NCBI GenBank assembly: GCA_048772705.1
Contig: JBLWGC010000202.1
Span: 62,001-126,000, forward strand
Source of the DNA: Leidyana gryllorum EB-2025a
Taxonomy: Eukaryota; Apicomplexa
Direction of reading: 5' to 3'
Length of the DNA: 64,000 nt
The notes beneath the pieces were generated by a model. That model made no database searches, was not told where the DNA came from, and worked only from the letters and a program-made list of their open reading frames with translations. Shown here piece by piece: positions 1-9,783 of this stretch. The number at the start of each line of letters is the position of its first letter. The first letter of the stretch is position 1. Made by a program: the position numbers and the translations under genes.

Positions 1-758
1 TGACAGTCCAAGTGCTGAACCTGGGCACTCGCCTCAGTTCCATGCAACGTCAAACGAGCCGCCAACGGCGTACGCACACAAACCGAAGCGTTCACGATGG
101 CCTGGAGCTCACCATAGTCCAACACTGCATGAGCAAAGTCGTCTGCTTGATCCGCTCCCCGTTGACGTCCGAGCTTTAGAAGAACAGCCTTGGGCAGCCC
201 AAACAACACTAGCGCTTGATCAATAACATGCGGGCCCAAATCCCACCAAATTCCCGAACATGGCTGGTCGTGTTCACGCCATCGGTCACGGATCTGTGGC
301 CTCAAACGATCAAAACGACTCTCGTACAACCTTGGCTGACCCAATTTGCCCGTTTCCAACGCATCCTTCACACCCAGAAACTCAGCATCCCAACGTCTGT
401 TCTGGTAAACACACAGATGCTTTCCTTTACTCTTCGCCAAAGCCACCAACTCTCGCGCCTCCTCAACTGTTTCGGTGAACGGCTTGTCGCACACCACGTG
501 CTTATCGTTCTCAATTGCCAATTTGGTAAGTTTGTAGTGAGTCAAATTCGGGGTGGCCAACACCACCAAGTCAACCTCGGGATGCGTGCAAGCTTCCTCA
601 TACGTCGCCACAACAATAGCCTCGGAAAAGTCTGCCAAGACCTTCTCCTTGTTGCTGCTAGCAATCACGTGCAGCTTGAGCTCGGGCACCCGAATGATGT
701 ATGGGGCGTGCAATGTCTTGCCAGCGAATCCATACCCAACCAAGCCAACGCGTATCAT
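1..758 (-). CDS. Gfo/Idh/MocA family oxidoreductase, 3' end outside window
   Basis: The minus strand reads openly for 252 codons from an ATG at 758 to the window edge without an intron, so the C-terminus is missing. The N-terminus has a Rossmann beta-alpha-beta with the nucleotide-binding pattern VGLVGYGFAGKTLH. It is followed by ATPNLTHY and CDKPFTETVEEA, the family's conserved (E/D)KP loop, near residue 95. YQNRRWDAEF and GIWWDLGPHVIDQA (catalytic-type Asp/His segment) follow. Known of the family: NAD(P)-dependent oxidation or reduction of sugars, polyols or similar substrates. The YQNRRWD stretch recalls bacterial YdgJ-like members, so a bacterial origin of the gene is possible. The exact substrate cannot be told from sequence. 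Confidence 0.9.
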   Translation of the reverse strand, partial: MIRVGLVGYGFAGKTLHAPYIIRVPELKLHVIASSNKEKVLADFSEAIVVATYEEACTHPEVDLVVLATPNLTHYKLTKLAIENDKHVVCDKPFTETVEEARELVALAKSKGKHLCVYQNRRWDAEFLGVKDALETGKLGQPRLYESRFDRLRPQIRDRWREHDQPCSGIWWDLGPHVIDQALVLFGLPKAVLLKLGRQRGADQADDFAHAVLDYGELQAIVNASVCVRTPLAARLTLHGTEASAQVQHLDC

Positions 759-857
759 TGTTGTGTACCACAAATTCTGAATTTGTAGTTTAATGCTCTC
801 AACCCTTCGCACACGTGTGTGCTTTCGGCCAACTCTATCTAGCTAGCGATGTCCATA

Positions 858-1941
858 TTACTCAATGCGGCCAGCTGTGAATCCTGCTTTATGCTCAGCA
901 GCCATATTCATCAGATTATCAAACTCCTTTTCTGTGGCCTGACGTGGCTGGAAGATCTTGTTGCGGTCGAATCGGTTCCATGGCTCTTCGTCTTCGGAAT
1001 CAACATCTTCACCTAGCCTAGCCCTTTTAGTGTCACGCATCTGCACAAAGTGGCGATTACACCGCGAACAATTCTGTATAAACTCACATTAAGCTCCAGT
1101 TGACGTTTCCTCTGCGCAGCGCCCGACTTGCCCCACAAGTCTTGTTTCTGGATTGCGCGGTTGAACTTATCAGCTGCACCGCGGGTGTCTCCGAAGGCAC
1201 CTTCTCGGGTCAGTTCCATTAGAGACTTTTGTGGCACATCGGACTCATCAAAGTCGCGAGTATATTGCATCGCCACGACTTGTCCACCAGATTTATCCTT
1301 GAGGTCCCGATACTCATCGAGACTCATAATTCCCTGTACGACGGCAGGTTTTGTTGGTACGTTGTCTTTGTCTTCGCCTTGGTCGTCATTCTTCACTAAT
1401 TCGGAGGTGGCAGCACCCTGAGCTGCAGATAGTGCCTCGCGTATCATCTCCATTCGATTGGCATGATCGGCGGCCTCCTTATCTGTGACTTCGCGCAGTT
1501 CAGCTCGCTTATCGTCGGCTTCGCCCTGAATATCTGCTTCCTCTCGAGCGTCTCGAGAAACTGCAGCAGTCAAATGCTGTTTCAAGTCGTGTGCCAGGTT
1601 GAGCGGGCAGTCTGACGGTTTACGAAAGGAGAGGACTACCGGTTTGGCTCCCGGCACTGCAACCATGTCAACGGCACTGAGAGTATAGGCTTCGCAGAGA
1701 TGGCGGACCTTTTTGCGGAGCTGCAAGAGCATAAGAGAAGGGGAAGAGGGGTATGTAGCCTCACCTGTCGGGGCTCGAGCTCGCCCACATTGATTACATT
1801 GCCCTTGTCCAATTGTTTGAAGAGTCTGTGGGTTGTGACAGCGGCCTCGCGGCCCACCTTGCGAACCAATGCAGCGCATAGTCGCTCAACTTCCGCGTGG
1901 TCCACCCGTCGCTTCCAAAGAGTTTGGTCTTGGTCGCTCAT
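858..1941 (-). CDS. Unrecognised 330-aa charged protein, three exons
   Basis: Three exons join in phase 0: 1765-1941, 1088-1720 and 858-1040, with introns of 44 and 47 nt (GTGAGG...GCAG and GTGAGT...GCAG). The product is about 330 aa, has no signal peptide or membrane helix, and is rich in Glu, Asp, Lys and Arg. Around residues 100-160 it is strongly charged and probably helical. Near the C-terminus lies an acidic patch (DVDSEDEEPWNRFDR) next to a basic KRAR run, as seen in some nuclear proteins. I do not recognise the family. Nuclear location is a guess. The exon structure is well supported because all three frames agree at both junctions. Confidence 0.7.
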
Positions 1942-1956
1942 GGCAGAAAAAAGAGT

Positions 1957-2989
1957 CTATCCACTATGAGAATTGATGGTGACCATGCGGAGAATCGAGA
2001 GAGAGACAAAGAAGCGTTCTTGCTCCAATTTATCAGAGAGCACCAATACGAGTTGATTGTTGTTAGTGCTGGTTGTTGTATTGTCGAGGAGTATAGTGAC
2101 GGCGAGATCCTGCATAGTCTCAGCAGCATCTTCGTCTGTGGCGCCCTGAAACCCCTTTTGCACCCCAATTACCTGCAGTTTGTGGGGAACTCTCTCAGTT
2201 GCTCAACAGAAAGGGGAGACTCACGTTACTGAAGAAGTGGTAGTCGACGTACTCAATGTCAGATTCGACAACTGTATTAGACCGAGAAACTGAAAAAGCC
2301 TGCAATCCACGCGATAGAGTAGCCAACTGGGCGTGGCCAGCAGCCTCCTTGGACCTTGGAGGGGGAGCCACTATGCACTTACGAGTAGCTTATCCACTTT
2401 GAATACTGCCGGGGACAGACGAGTCGGATCGGAGGATTCCGCTACAGACACGGGCATACCCCCCTGACCCCGCGCTATAAAGTTACGTACGATCGTCTTG
2501 AGACGCTCCTTTGCTGTTTCCTATCCGGAAGTTTGAGCACGTTCGGATAACGGCGGTGTTAAGGGAGAGGAGGGAGGGGGCGTACCCGACGAGTCGCATT
2601 CCCAGTATGGTTTCCCGCTTGACTCTCTTCCGGCGGAGACAAGGATATATCCGACCGGAAAGGTATAGTGGTGGAGCTCACTCTCGAAACTTCATCACTC
2701 TGTGAGCATCAAGAACCCTTTCTACCACTCAGATCTTTGACCTTACAGGGTCCAGTTTGTAGTGCGGTGGGAGAGGTGAGACACTGCTAACATGAACATA
2801 TATGTTGTCGTCTTCGTCGATCTGAGATGATTTCCCTTCAGCACTCCCGTCATTCCTGTGCTTAGCAACAACAAACTCCGGCCCCCGCTCGCAGCAACAA
2901 CACGCCTCCAATAAACGCCCTATCATAACATCAAAGTAATCTATCCTTTTTCGATCTCCTCGGAATCCAATCAACAGAGAAGCGGTCAT
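1957..2989 (-). CDS. Unrecognised 270-aa protein, five exons
   Basis: Five exons join without frame conflict: 2747-2989, 2586-2699, 2383-2520, 2225-2326 and 1957-2172. All junctions are phase 0, with GT-AG introns of 47-65 nt. The start is ATG at 2989 (MTASLLIGFRGDRKR). A run of four cysteines (EACCCCERG) near residue 30 is striking. The rest is soluble, with a mixed hydrophobic/charged C-terminal third (MQDLAVTILLDNTT, QERFFVSLSILRMV) that looks like a folded alpha/beta segment. There is no signal peptide or obvious helix anchor. It lies 15 bp upstream of the start of the previous minus-strand gene and in the same direction. I do not recognise the family. Confidence 0.6.
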
Positions 2990-3072
2990 TCTTAACAGTC
3001 AGTTTCTATAATTGTGGGAGAAGATGCTTTCCGCTACACTCAAAACTCAATGGTTAACATTTGATCATCACT

Positions 3073-3663
3073 TTACATGGATCCCATGTACTCAGCAACA
3101 CCCTCAGCTGATGGCTTCATCGCCTTCATGCCTTTCTTCCAGTTGGCCGGACACACTTCACCATGCTGCTCAGTGAACTGAAGAGCATCCACCACGCGCA
3201 GAGCCTCCTCAACAGACCGCCCAATCGGCAAGTCGTTCATGGTGATGTGACGAATGATACCCTCCTTGTCAATGACGTACAGGGCACGGCACGCAACGGC
3301 CGGAGCATCCAAATGGCAGCCGTACACCTTAGCAATGTCGTGAGACAGATCGGAGATGAGAGGGAAGTCAATCTTGCCAATCCCGCCATCCTCCAACTTG
3401 GTGTTCCTCCAGGCAGCGTGGGTGAAGTGGGAATCAATGGAGCAGCCCAGCAGCTGAACGCCACGGTCGCTGAACTCCTTAACAGCCTTGTTGAAAGCAA
3501 CGATTTCGCTGGGGCACACGAAGGTGAAATCCAACGGCCAGAAGAACAACACAACGTGCTTTCCCTTGTATTGACTCAACTTGATCTCCTCAAACTCACC
3601 GTTAGGCATAACAGCCGTGGCGGAGAATTCAGGGGCAGCTTGAGCAACACGAGCCATCGACAT
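3073..3663 (-). CDS. PRDX: Typical 2-Cys peroxiredoxin, copy 1 (196 aa)
   Basis: Intronless 196-aa thiol peroxidase that reduces hydrogen peroxide and organic peroxides with thioredoxin as usual partner. The peroxidatic Cys is C50 in FTFVCPSEI, following the PLDFTF stretch. The resolving Cys is C171 in EVCPANW. There is no signal or transit peptide, so a cytosolic place is likely. A GGIG motif (DGGIGKIDF) replaces the usual GGLG, and the C-terminus ends in AEYMGSM without the YF tail that, with GGLG, makes eukaryotic 2-Cys enzymes prone to over-oxidation. This copy may therefore be relatively robust (inference). A close paralog lies at 21364-21960 on the same strand. Confidence 0.95.
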   Translation of the reverse strand: MSMARVAQAAPEFSATAVMPNGEFEEIKLSQYKGKHVVLFFWPLDFTFVCPSEIVAFNKAVKEFSDRGVQLLGCSIDSHFTHAAWRNTKLEDGGIGKIDFPLISDLSHDIAKVYGCHLDAPAVACRALYVIDKEGIIRHITMNDLPIGRSVEEALRVVDALQFTEQHGEVCPANWKKGMKAMKPSAEGVAEYMGSM

Positions 3664-3841
3664 TTCACTTCGACTGAGAAACGGGAACGAGAGGAAGAGA
3701 AACTAAGAGAAGCTGTATTGAAAAGTTAATTCTGACGCTTACCTATTGACGCACACAAATTTGGGGCCTGTGTGGGACTTCTTTGAACGTTCAGTCCTGA
3801 ACAGCAAAATAAACAGTAAGAGTCTCTCAACGCGAGAAAAA

Positions 3842-4643
3842 ATGACATTCAAGATCAAGTCGTTCCGACCCCAACTATTCCTACTCTTGTTGTGTAGTCA
3901 GCTCACGACTGGTCTTCATATCAGCTCTGATTATTCATATGCATGTTTCAAGAATGAACCACTCGACAACGTCGACAGGTAGCAAGCATGGGCAACAACA
4001 GCCATGTCGCTTCTTCAGGTGCCCGTCCAATTGCGACTCTCAAGTGATGAGCGTGAACCTGGAACGAGCCGTGCCTGCCTGTCTGCGGTCGATGGCCCCT
4101 CGAAACTATCTGAAGTGTAGCTGGAACGTCGCGCAGAGCATAAGCACCCAGTGTTGGGACCCTGACCACAAATATGTCGCATTTGTCCTTCCCACACACG
4201 TGTTTGCCGGAGAATCGTGGGATACTCTTAGCTTGTCTTTTGGATCTGCGGGCTTCAGCCCTGAGTGTTTGGCTGCAGACTGGCTTTTGAAGGTCACTGA
4301 CGGAGCTGTCTCCGAAAACGGCTGTGCGGAGTGGAACTGCTCAGCTCCCGCTGTTCCCCTGATTGATGTAGCCATCGACCCCAACGAACATTTGACGGTT
4401 CAGCTTGGTGACATTCTGTGGAGCTGGCCTGAGGGTTTTGCACCCAGACGCGATGCCAAGGCTCTACTGCTTCAGAGCACAGCCCCCAATTGCACATACG
4501 AAGGGACTGGAAAGAATGCAGATGTACTATGGTCTGCAGAAGCGCTGATCCAAGGGTATAAAGACGGTGTTGCGGACTTTACACAGCGCCCTAACCCTGG
4601 ATATGTGCGATGGCGAGGTTGGAAACCGTCTAGCAGCAAGTGA
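3842..4643 (+). CDS. Secreted cysteine-containing protein of unknown function (253 aa)
   Basis: Two exons, 3842-3978 and 4019-4643, are joined across a 40-nt intron that splits an Arg codon. The ATG at 3842 is chosen because it begins a clear signal peptide: basic MTFKIKSFRPQ followed by LFLLLLCSQLTTG. The upstream in-frame stretch has no start-like context. The mature part carries many Cys residues (RCPSNC, PACLRS, LKCSWN, TQCWD, PECLAAD, NGCAEWNC, APNCTY) and several Trp, as in extracellular disulfide-bonded domains. No family is recognised and no membrane anchor is present. It diverges from the peroxiredoxin gene with about 180 bp between starts, and is convergent with pyruvate kinase 1. 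Confidence 0.75.
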
Positions 4644-4757
4644 GATGAAGTACTAGTGATGGATTGGATGCGGGGATTTGAATGTCTTCATCGGCAGGTT
4701 ATTTAACAAAAAACCCTATTGTCAAGTTGAATATTGGATGGAGGACCCAACAAATGT

Positions 4758-6363
4758 TTAATCACAGTGAACGACTTTCATGAGGTTGGTGTGGCCGGCG
4801 ACTTCCTCCATGATTCCATGGACGCAGACGACGACATCACCTTGCTTGACGAAACCGCGCTCTTTGCCAGCCGTCAAAGCCTTGGCGATGACAGACTCGG
4901 TACCCTGGAAGGACTCTACCTTCACGGGGGTGACGCCACGGACGTATGAAAGTTGCGAGATGGCGACTTCGGAGGCAGCAACGGCAAGGATGGGCTGGCG
5001 GGGCTTGTATTTGGCCAACAAGCGGGCGGTGTGGCCAGTCTCAGTCAAGGCGACGATGAGAGGTGCGTTGGTGTCCTCAGCAGTCTCGACGGCGGAGCAG
5101 CAGACGGCTTCGGGGATCGAGAGGGGGCCAGGGACAGCAGAGTGGATGGCATTGTAGAGAGCGGGATAGTCGAGGCAGGACTCAGCTTCCAGACAGGTGC
5201 GAGCGAGAACTTCAACGGCGTTTACCGGGAAGGCGCCGTTGGCAGACTCGCCGGAGAGCATAACGCAATCAGCTCCGTCCAAGACAGCGTTGGCCACATC
5301 TGAGACCTCAGCGCGAGTGGGGCGCGGAGCATTGATCATCGACTCGAGCATTTGGGTCGCGACGATGACTGGTTTGCCAGCGAGATTGCATTTGGCGATC
5401 ATCATCTTCTGGGCGAGGAAGACCTTTTCAAGGGGGATTTCCATTCCCAGGTCGCCACGGGCGACCATAACGCCGTCACACTCGCGGAGGATCTCGTCAA
5501 AGTTGATCATACCCTCCTGATTCTCAATCTTGGGGATGATTTTGATGTAGCGGCCTTTGTCGCCGAGGATTTGGCGGATCTGGCGGATGTCCTCAGCACA
5601 CTGCACGAAGGAAGCAGCAATGTAATGCATCTGGTTGGGGATGCCGAACTCCAGGAAGTCTTTGATTTCACGCTCGCCACACACGGGGAGGTCCACCTTA
5701 ACGCCGGGCAGATTCATATTCTTCCGCTCGCCAATCTTAGCGTTGTTCAAAACGCGGGTGAGGACAAAATCTGGGCCGCACTCGGTGACTTCACAACTGA
5801 CAGAACCGTCAGCCATCAAAATGATGTTCCCTGGGGCTACGCTTGAGGGGAGCTTCTCGTATGTGCAGGCGATACAGGTCTCATCTCCCTTGAAGTTGTA
5901 GTCAGTGACTATTTTGAGGATTTGATCTTTCTTGAGTTCGATGGCTTTGAGCCCTTCCTTGAAGAATCCAGTACGGATTTCAGGGCCTTTAGTGTCCAAC
6001 ATGAGGGCCAACTTCTTGTTCGGGCGCAGCTTCATGGCCGCACGGAGGTTGTTGACGACCTTCTGATGGCTCTCGTGGTCTCCATGCGAGAAATTCAGCC
6101 TGGCAACGTCCATGCCAGCATCCATCAACTTGACCAACATCTCCACATCCCAGCAGGCAGGTCCCATTGTGCACACAATCTGCCATCCGACCACGACGAC
6201 ATCAACCACACAACCCCCTCACAAATACCACTCTCACCTTAGTGCGACGCTGGGAGCGATCAAAGGCATCGCGCACCTTGAAGATGTCATCGATGCCAAT
6301 CAGAGTGTTCTTGCCAAGGGCACGGTTAAGGACAGCAGTGCTGGACATTGCACGGAAAGCCAT
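4758..6363 (-). CDS. PK: Pyruvate kinase, copy 1 (515 aa)
   Basis: Catalyses phosphoenolpyruvate + ADP to pyruvate + ATP, the last step of glycolysis, in the cytosol. Two exons: 6238-6363 (42 codons from MAFRAMSST) and 4758-6179, joined in phase 0 over a 58-nt intron. Family landmarks in order: IVCTMGPACW, DVARLNFSHGDHESH, MLDTKGPEIRTGF, NLPGVKVDLP, IIPKIENQEG (catalytic Lys), ARGDLGMEIP (metal-binding Glu/Asp), ATQMLESM, and a C-terminal allosteric-type domain. Length matches the family. The NLPGVKVDLP stretch resembles apicomplexan enzymes as I remember them. The neighbour at 6686-8288 is a paralog in the same orientation, and the central part of the two is almost identical in nucleotides. 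Confidence 0.96.
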
Positions 6364-6685
6364 GACTGAATTACTCAAGCGACGACCAAAAAACACACTG
6401 AAGCGGAAAAAACGCCGCCACGCACTTAAGATGTCGTCACGTCCCAATCAACACTTTATGTTCGTTTGAAATTATGCCGGTGCCACCAATCAATTAACAT
6501 CACCTTAGTAACAGTTACTAATACTTAGCAGCCTTTCTCAGACTATAAAAAATGAACTCGGGACTACAAACAGTCCCCAACTACTTGAGTGGCACTGCCA
6601 CACTGACACCAACGAAAGCGTGCCAAACAACCCGGGCAAAACTCAGGAACGATTTCCTGTGGACGGACATCCGCCACAAATCAAT
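6364..6685. other. Spacer between the two pyruvate kinase genes
   Basis: About 320 bp between the start of copy 1 and the stop of copy 2. It should hold the 3' end of the copy-2 transcript and the promoter of copy 1. Read on the minus strand, a T-run (GTGTTTTTTGG) lies about 25 nt ahead of the copy-1 start codon, similar to T-tracts near other starts in the window. I see no gene or repeat. Confidence 0.5.
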
Positions 6686-8288
6686 TCAAGGGCAAACAAC
6701 AACCTTCATGAGGTTGGTGTGGCCAGCAACCTCCTCCATGATGCCGTGAACGGCAACAACCACATCACCAGACTGACAGTATCCTCTCTCCTTGCCAGCT
6801 GCCAGAGCTTTGGCAATAACAGACTCGGTTCCTTGGAACGAGTCCACCTTCACCGGAACCACGCCCCGGACGTAGGCGAGCTGAGAGATAGCGACATCAG
6901 AAGCAGCCACAGCCAAAATGATTTGACGAGGCTTGTATTTGGCCAACAGCCGGGCAGTGTGGCCAGTCTCTGTCAAGGCAACGATCAAAGTGGCGTTGGT
7001 GTCCTCAGCAGTCTCGACAGCGGAGGAGCAAACGGCTTCGGGGATCGAGAGTGGGCCAGGGACGGCGGCGTGGATAGCCTGGAACAGAGCGGGGTAGTCA
7101 AGGCAAGATTCAGCTTCCAAACAAGTGCGGGTAAGCACTTCAACGGCGTTTACCGGGAAGGCGCCGTTGGCAGCCTCGCCAGAGAGCATAACGCAATCAG
7201 CTCCGTCCAAGACAGCGTTGGCCACATCTGAGACCTCAGCACGAGTGGGGCGAGGGGCGCTGATCATCGACTCGAGCATTTGGGTCGCAACGATGACTGG
7301 TTTGCCAGCGAGATTGCATTTGGCGATCATCATCTTCTGGGCGAGGAAGACCTTTTCAAGGGGGATTTCCATTCCCAGATCACCACGGGCGACCATAACG
7401 CCGTCACACTCGCGGAGGATCTCGTCAAAGTTGATCATACCCTCCTGATTCTCAATCTTGGGGATGATTTTGATGTAGCGGCCTTTGTCGCCGAGAATTT
7501 GGCGGATCTGGCGGATGTCCTCAGCACACTGCACAAAGGAAGCAGCAATGTAATGCATCTGGTTGGGGATGCCGAACTTGAGGAAATCGTTAATCTCGCG
7601 CTCGCCACACACGGGGAGATCAACTTTGACTCCAGGCAGGTTCATGTTCTTCCGTTCTCCGATCTTAGCGTTGTTCAAAACGCGGGTAACAACATGATCG
7701 TCACCACAGCGAAGGACCTCACAACTGACAGAACCATCAGCCATAAGGATAATGTTGCCGGGCTGCACGGATTGAGGCAGCTTCTCATAAGTACAAGCAA
7801 TAGTAGTCTCATCACCCTTGAAAGTATAATCGGTAACAATCTTGAGTTCTTGATCCTTCTTTAATTCAACGGCTTTGACTCCCTCTTTGAAGAAACCGGT
7901 TCGGATTTCCGGACCCTTAGTATCCAACATCAGAGCGAGTTTCTTGTGGGGGCGCTGCTTCATCGCCATCCGCAAGTTCTCAATCACTTTCTGGTGACTC
8001 TCGTGGTCACCGTGCGAGAAGTTCAACCGAGCCACATCCATACCGGCGTCAATCATCTTCACCAACATGTCCACATCCCAGCAGGCAGGACCCATAGTGC
8101 ACACAATCTGAGCAGAAGGACGTTTAAGGCGACCTCTCATCCCCATTCATACTCACCTTAGTACGGCGTTGTGCGCGAGCGGCGGCATCACGCACTTTGA
8201 ACACATCGTCAATCCTGATGTTCGTGGACTTGCCCAGACAACGGTTCAAAACAGCGGTAGAGGAAACGGCACGGTTCAGCATCGGCAT
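6686..8288 (-). CDS. PK: Pyruvate kinase, copy 2 (517 aa)
   Basis: Same two-exon design as copy 1: exon 1 8157-8288 (44 codons, MPMLNRAVSS...) and exon 2 6686-8107, joined in phase 0 over a 49-nt intron at exactly the same protein position (QRRTK|IVCTM). All catalytic landmarks are intact: RLNFSHGDHE, LDTKGPEIRTG, IIPKIEN, ARGDLGMEIP. The C-terminal domain and the first third differ from copy 1 at many silent sites and some residues (for example QELKIVTDYTF against QILKIVTDYNF), while the central 430 bp or so are nearly identical. Both N-termini contain a similar STAVLNR segment with few acidic residues. Organelle targeting cannot be excluded but is not shown. Confidence 0.96.
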
Positions 8289-8451
8289 CTTGGAGAGAGC
8301 AATTGATCACTTGGAACAACTAAGCGCCTGCAACCACAAAGATGGCACGATAGTGAAAACAGAGTCCTGCATAATGGCCCACTTGTGTGCGGCGTCTCCT
8401 TTTGGGTCCCGCAAGTCTGCCGGCCCAACTATTCAACCATAGCCGTACACA

Positions 8452-9214
8452 ATGAGCCAAGGCAATGAAGGCGTCTATCACGGTGTCTCACGTAGCCGCC
8501 CTGCTAACTTTGATGCCGAGGGGGATGATGAAGAAATGATCTATGCAGGCGGTGATGAGCAGGGTGAGGGAGGCGGCGACGAGGGTGAAACTCAACCCTC
8601 AACTGTTTATGGTTGGTACCGTCGATGTGTTCGCAAATTCATCGAGGGCATCACTGTAATCAAAGTGACCAATTCTGGCAAATTGGTGCGACGAAAACTC
8701 TTCATTGGAGCCAAAGGAGAGGTTAGCCAACCACTCAATGAGATTATCGCCACAATCTGCTCTGAGCACAGTATCTTGAACTCACTAGTAGCAAGCTATT
8801 GGACCTTTGCTTTCACATGGGCGATGTAGACCATGTCCTATTTGGCACAGCCTCCCCTGAGTTTCAGGCTTTCAGTCGAGCCCGACCAGACCGCAAGTGA
8901 GCGCTATTTGCTGCCTTGAAGGAGATCTGATGTTAGGCCAAAACCCTTGAAGTGCCTTGTCGTGACCATCTCTGGACGGCCGATTTCGTTGATCTTCAAG
9001 TAAGGATTGGAATACACGCACACGTGTGTGTGGCCGGCGTGTCTCAGAATGGTGGGTTACGTGTTGCTAACTCTGCAGGACGGAGGCTGACCGGCGGGAT
9101 GCGCAGTTCTTAATTCGAGTTCAACGTAAAGCAATAATTGACCGCTGGAATTACATTCGCGAGACATTTGAGGCAAAGCAAAAGGAGGCTGGGTTGGGTT
9201 TGACGATTAGTTAG
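8452..9214 (+). CDS. Small protein with possible PH-like fold (197 aa)
   Basis: Four exons, 8452-8721, 8772-8896, 8937-8999 and 9079-9214, join cleanly to 197 codons. The first 50 residues are acidic and Gly-rich (EGDDEEMIYAGGDEQGEGGG) and probably disordered. The rest alternates short beta-like strands (GITVIKVTNSGKLVRRKLFIG, then CLVVTISGRPISLIF) and ends in a charged helix (RDAQFLIRVQRKAIIDRWNYI). This order of strands closed by a helix is what a pleckstrin-homology-like domain looks like, and small PH-like membrane proteins are known in alveolates. The assignment rests on pattern only and no catalytic motif is visible. The next gene follows 34 bp downstream on the same strand. Confidence 0.6.
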
Positions 9215-9248
9215 AAAGATTGTATAATTACAGATAGATAGGAGTAAA

Positions 9249-9773
9249 ATGTATGAGCACGAGGACAACAAGCGCTTTGTCTGTTCGATCTTCTCGACCG
9301 TGGTAACATTCGCTGTCCTGGTGGCTCAGATCGCAATAGTGGCGCTTCCAACACACGATGAGTGCCGATCGGGGATGAAGGCGTGGTTGATTATCGCTGG
9401 TCTATCGGCATTGTCTGTCGATCTGGTGGTTATATATGCTGATATTGATCGTCGGCGTAAAAGTGCAGAAGCTCCTCCGGATCGCTATTTCTTAACAATT
9501 GGTATAATGGATGCATTTGGTTTGGTATGGTTTTTCATTGGTACGGCTATGATCGTCGACATGACAGCGAAGGAAGATTTGCATGAAGCTACGTGTCCAC
9601 TGACATTCGAGATATTCTGGCTGGTTAACTGGTCTTTGATGACATTTGGCTATCTGGTCCGCGCTTTGATATGTATACATAAGCTATGCACAGGACAATC
9701 TATAGTGATGCTGGGCGGCCCCGGATCGTACTTGTGGGCCCCACGGGATCAGGATATTTTCGCGGCTGTTTAA
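9249..9773 (+). CDS. Four-helix membrane protein of unknown function (174 aa)
   Basis: Single-exon gene. Four hydrophobic segments are visible: IFSTVVTFAVLVAQIAIVAL (about residues 15-34), WLIIAGLSALSVDLVVIYA (46-64), IGIMDAFGLVWFFIGTAMIV (83-102) and IFWLVNWSLMTFGYLVRALI (121-140). Short polar loops include two Cys-bearing stretches (DECRSG and EATCPLT) that could pair outside the membrane. There is no signal peptide beyond helix 1. The family is not recognised; the plan is like many small tetraspan proteins. Its stop codon lies only 10 bp from the stop of the convergent RPA1 gene. Confidence 0.8.
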   Translation: MYEHEDNKRFVCSIFSTVVTFAVLVAQIAIVALPTHDECRSGMKAWLIIAGLSALSVDLVVIYADIDRRRKSAEAPPDRYFLTIGIMDAFGLVWFFIGTAMIVDMTAKEDLHEATCPLTFEIFWLVNWSLMTFGYLVRALICIHKLCTGQSIVMLGGPGSYLWAPRDQDIFAAV

Positions 9774-9783
9774 CGCAAAGGAA

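Noticed and set aside
5352-5846. Long plus-strand open frames antisense to pyruvate kinase (also 7280-7864), similar to each other
   Set aside because: They mirror the conserved coding strand; the similarity comes from the paralogous enzymes. No splice sites, start context or domain support them.
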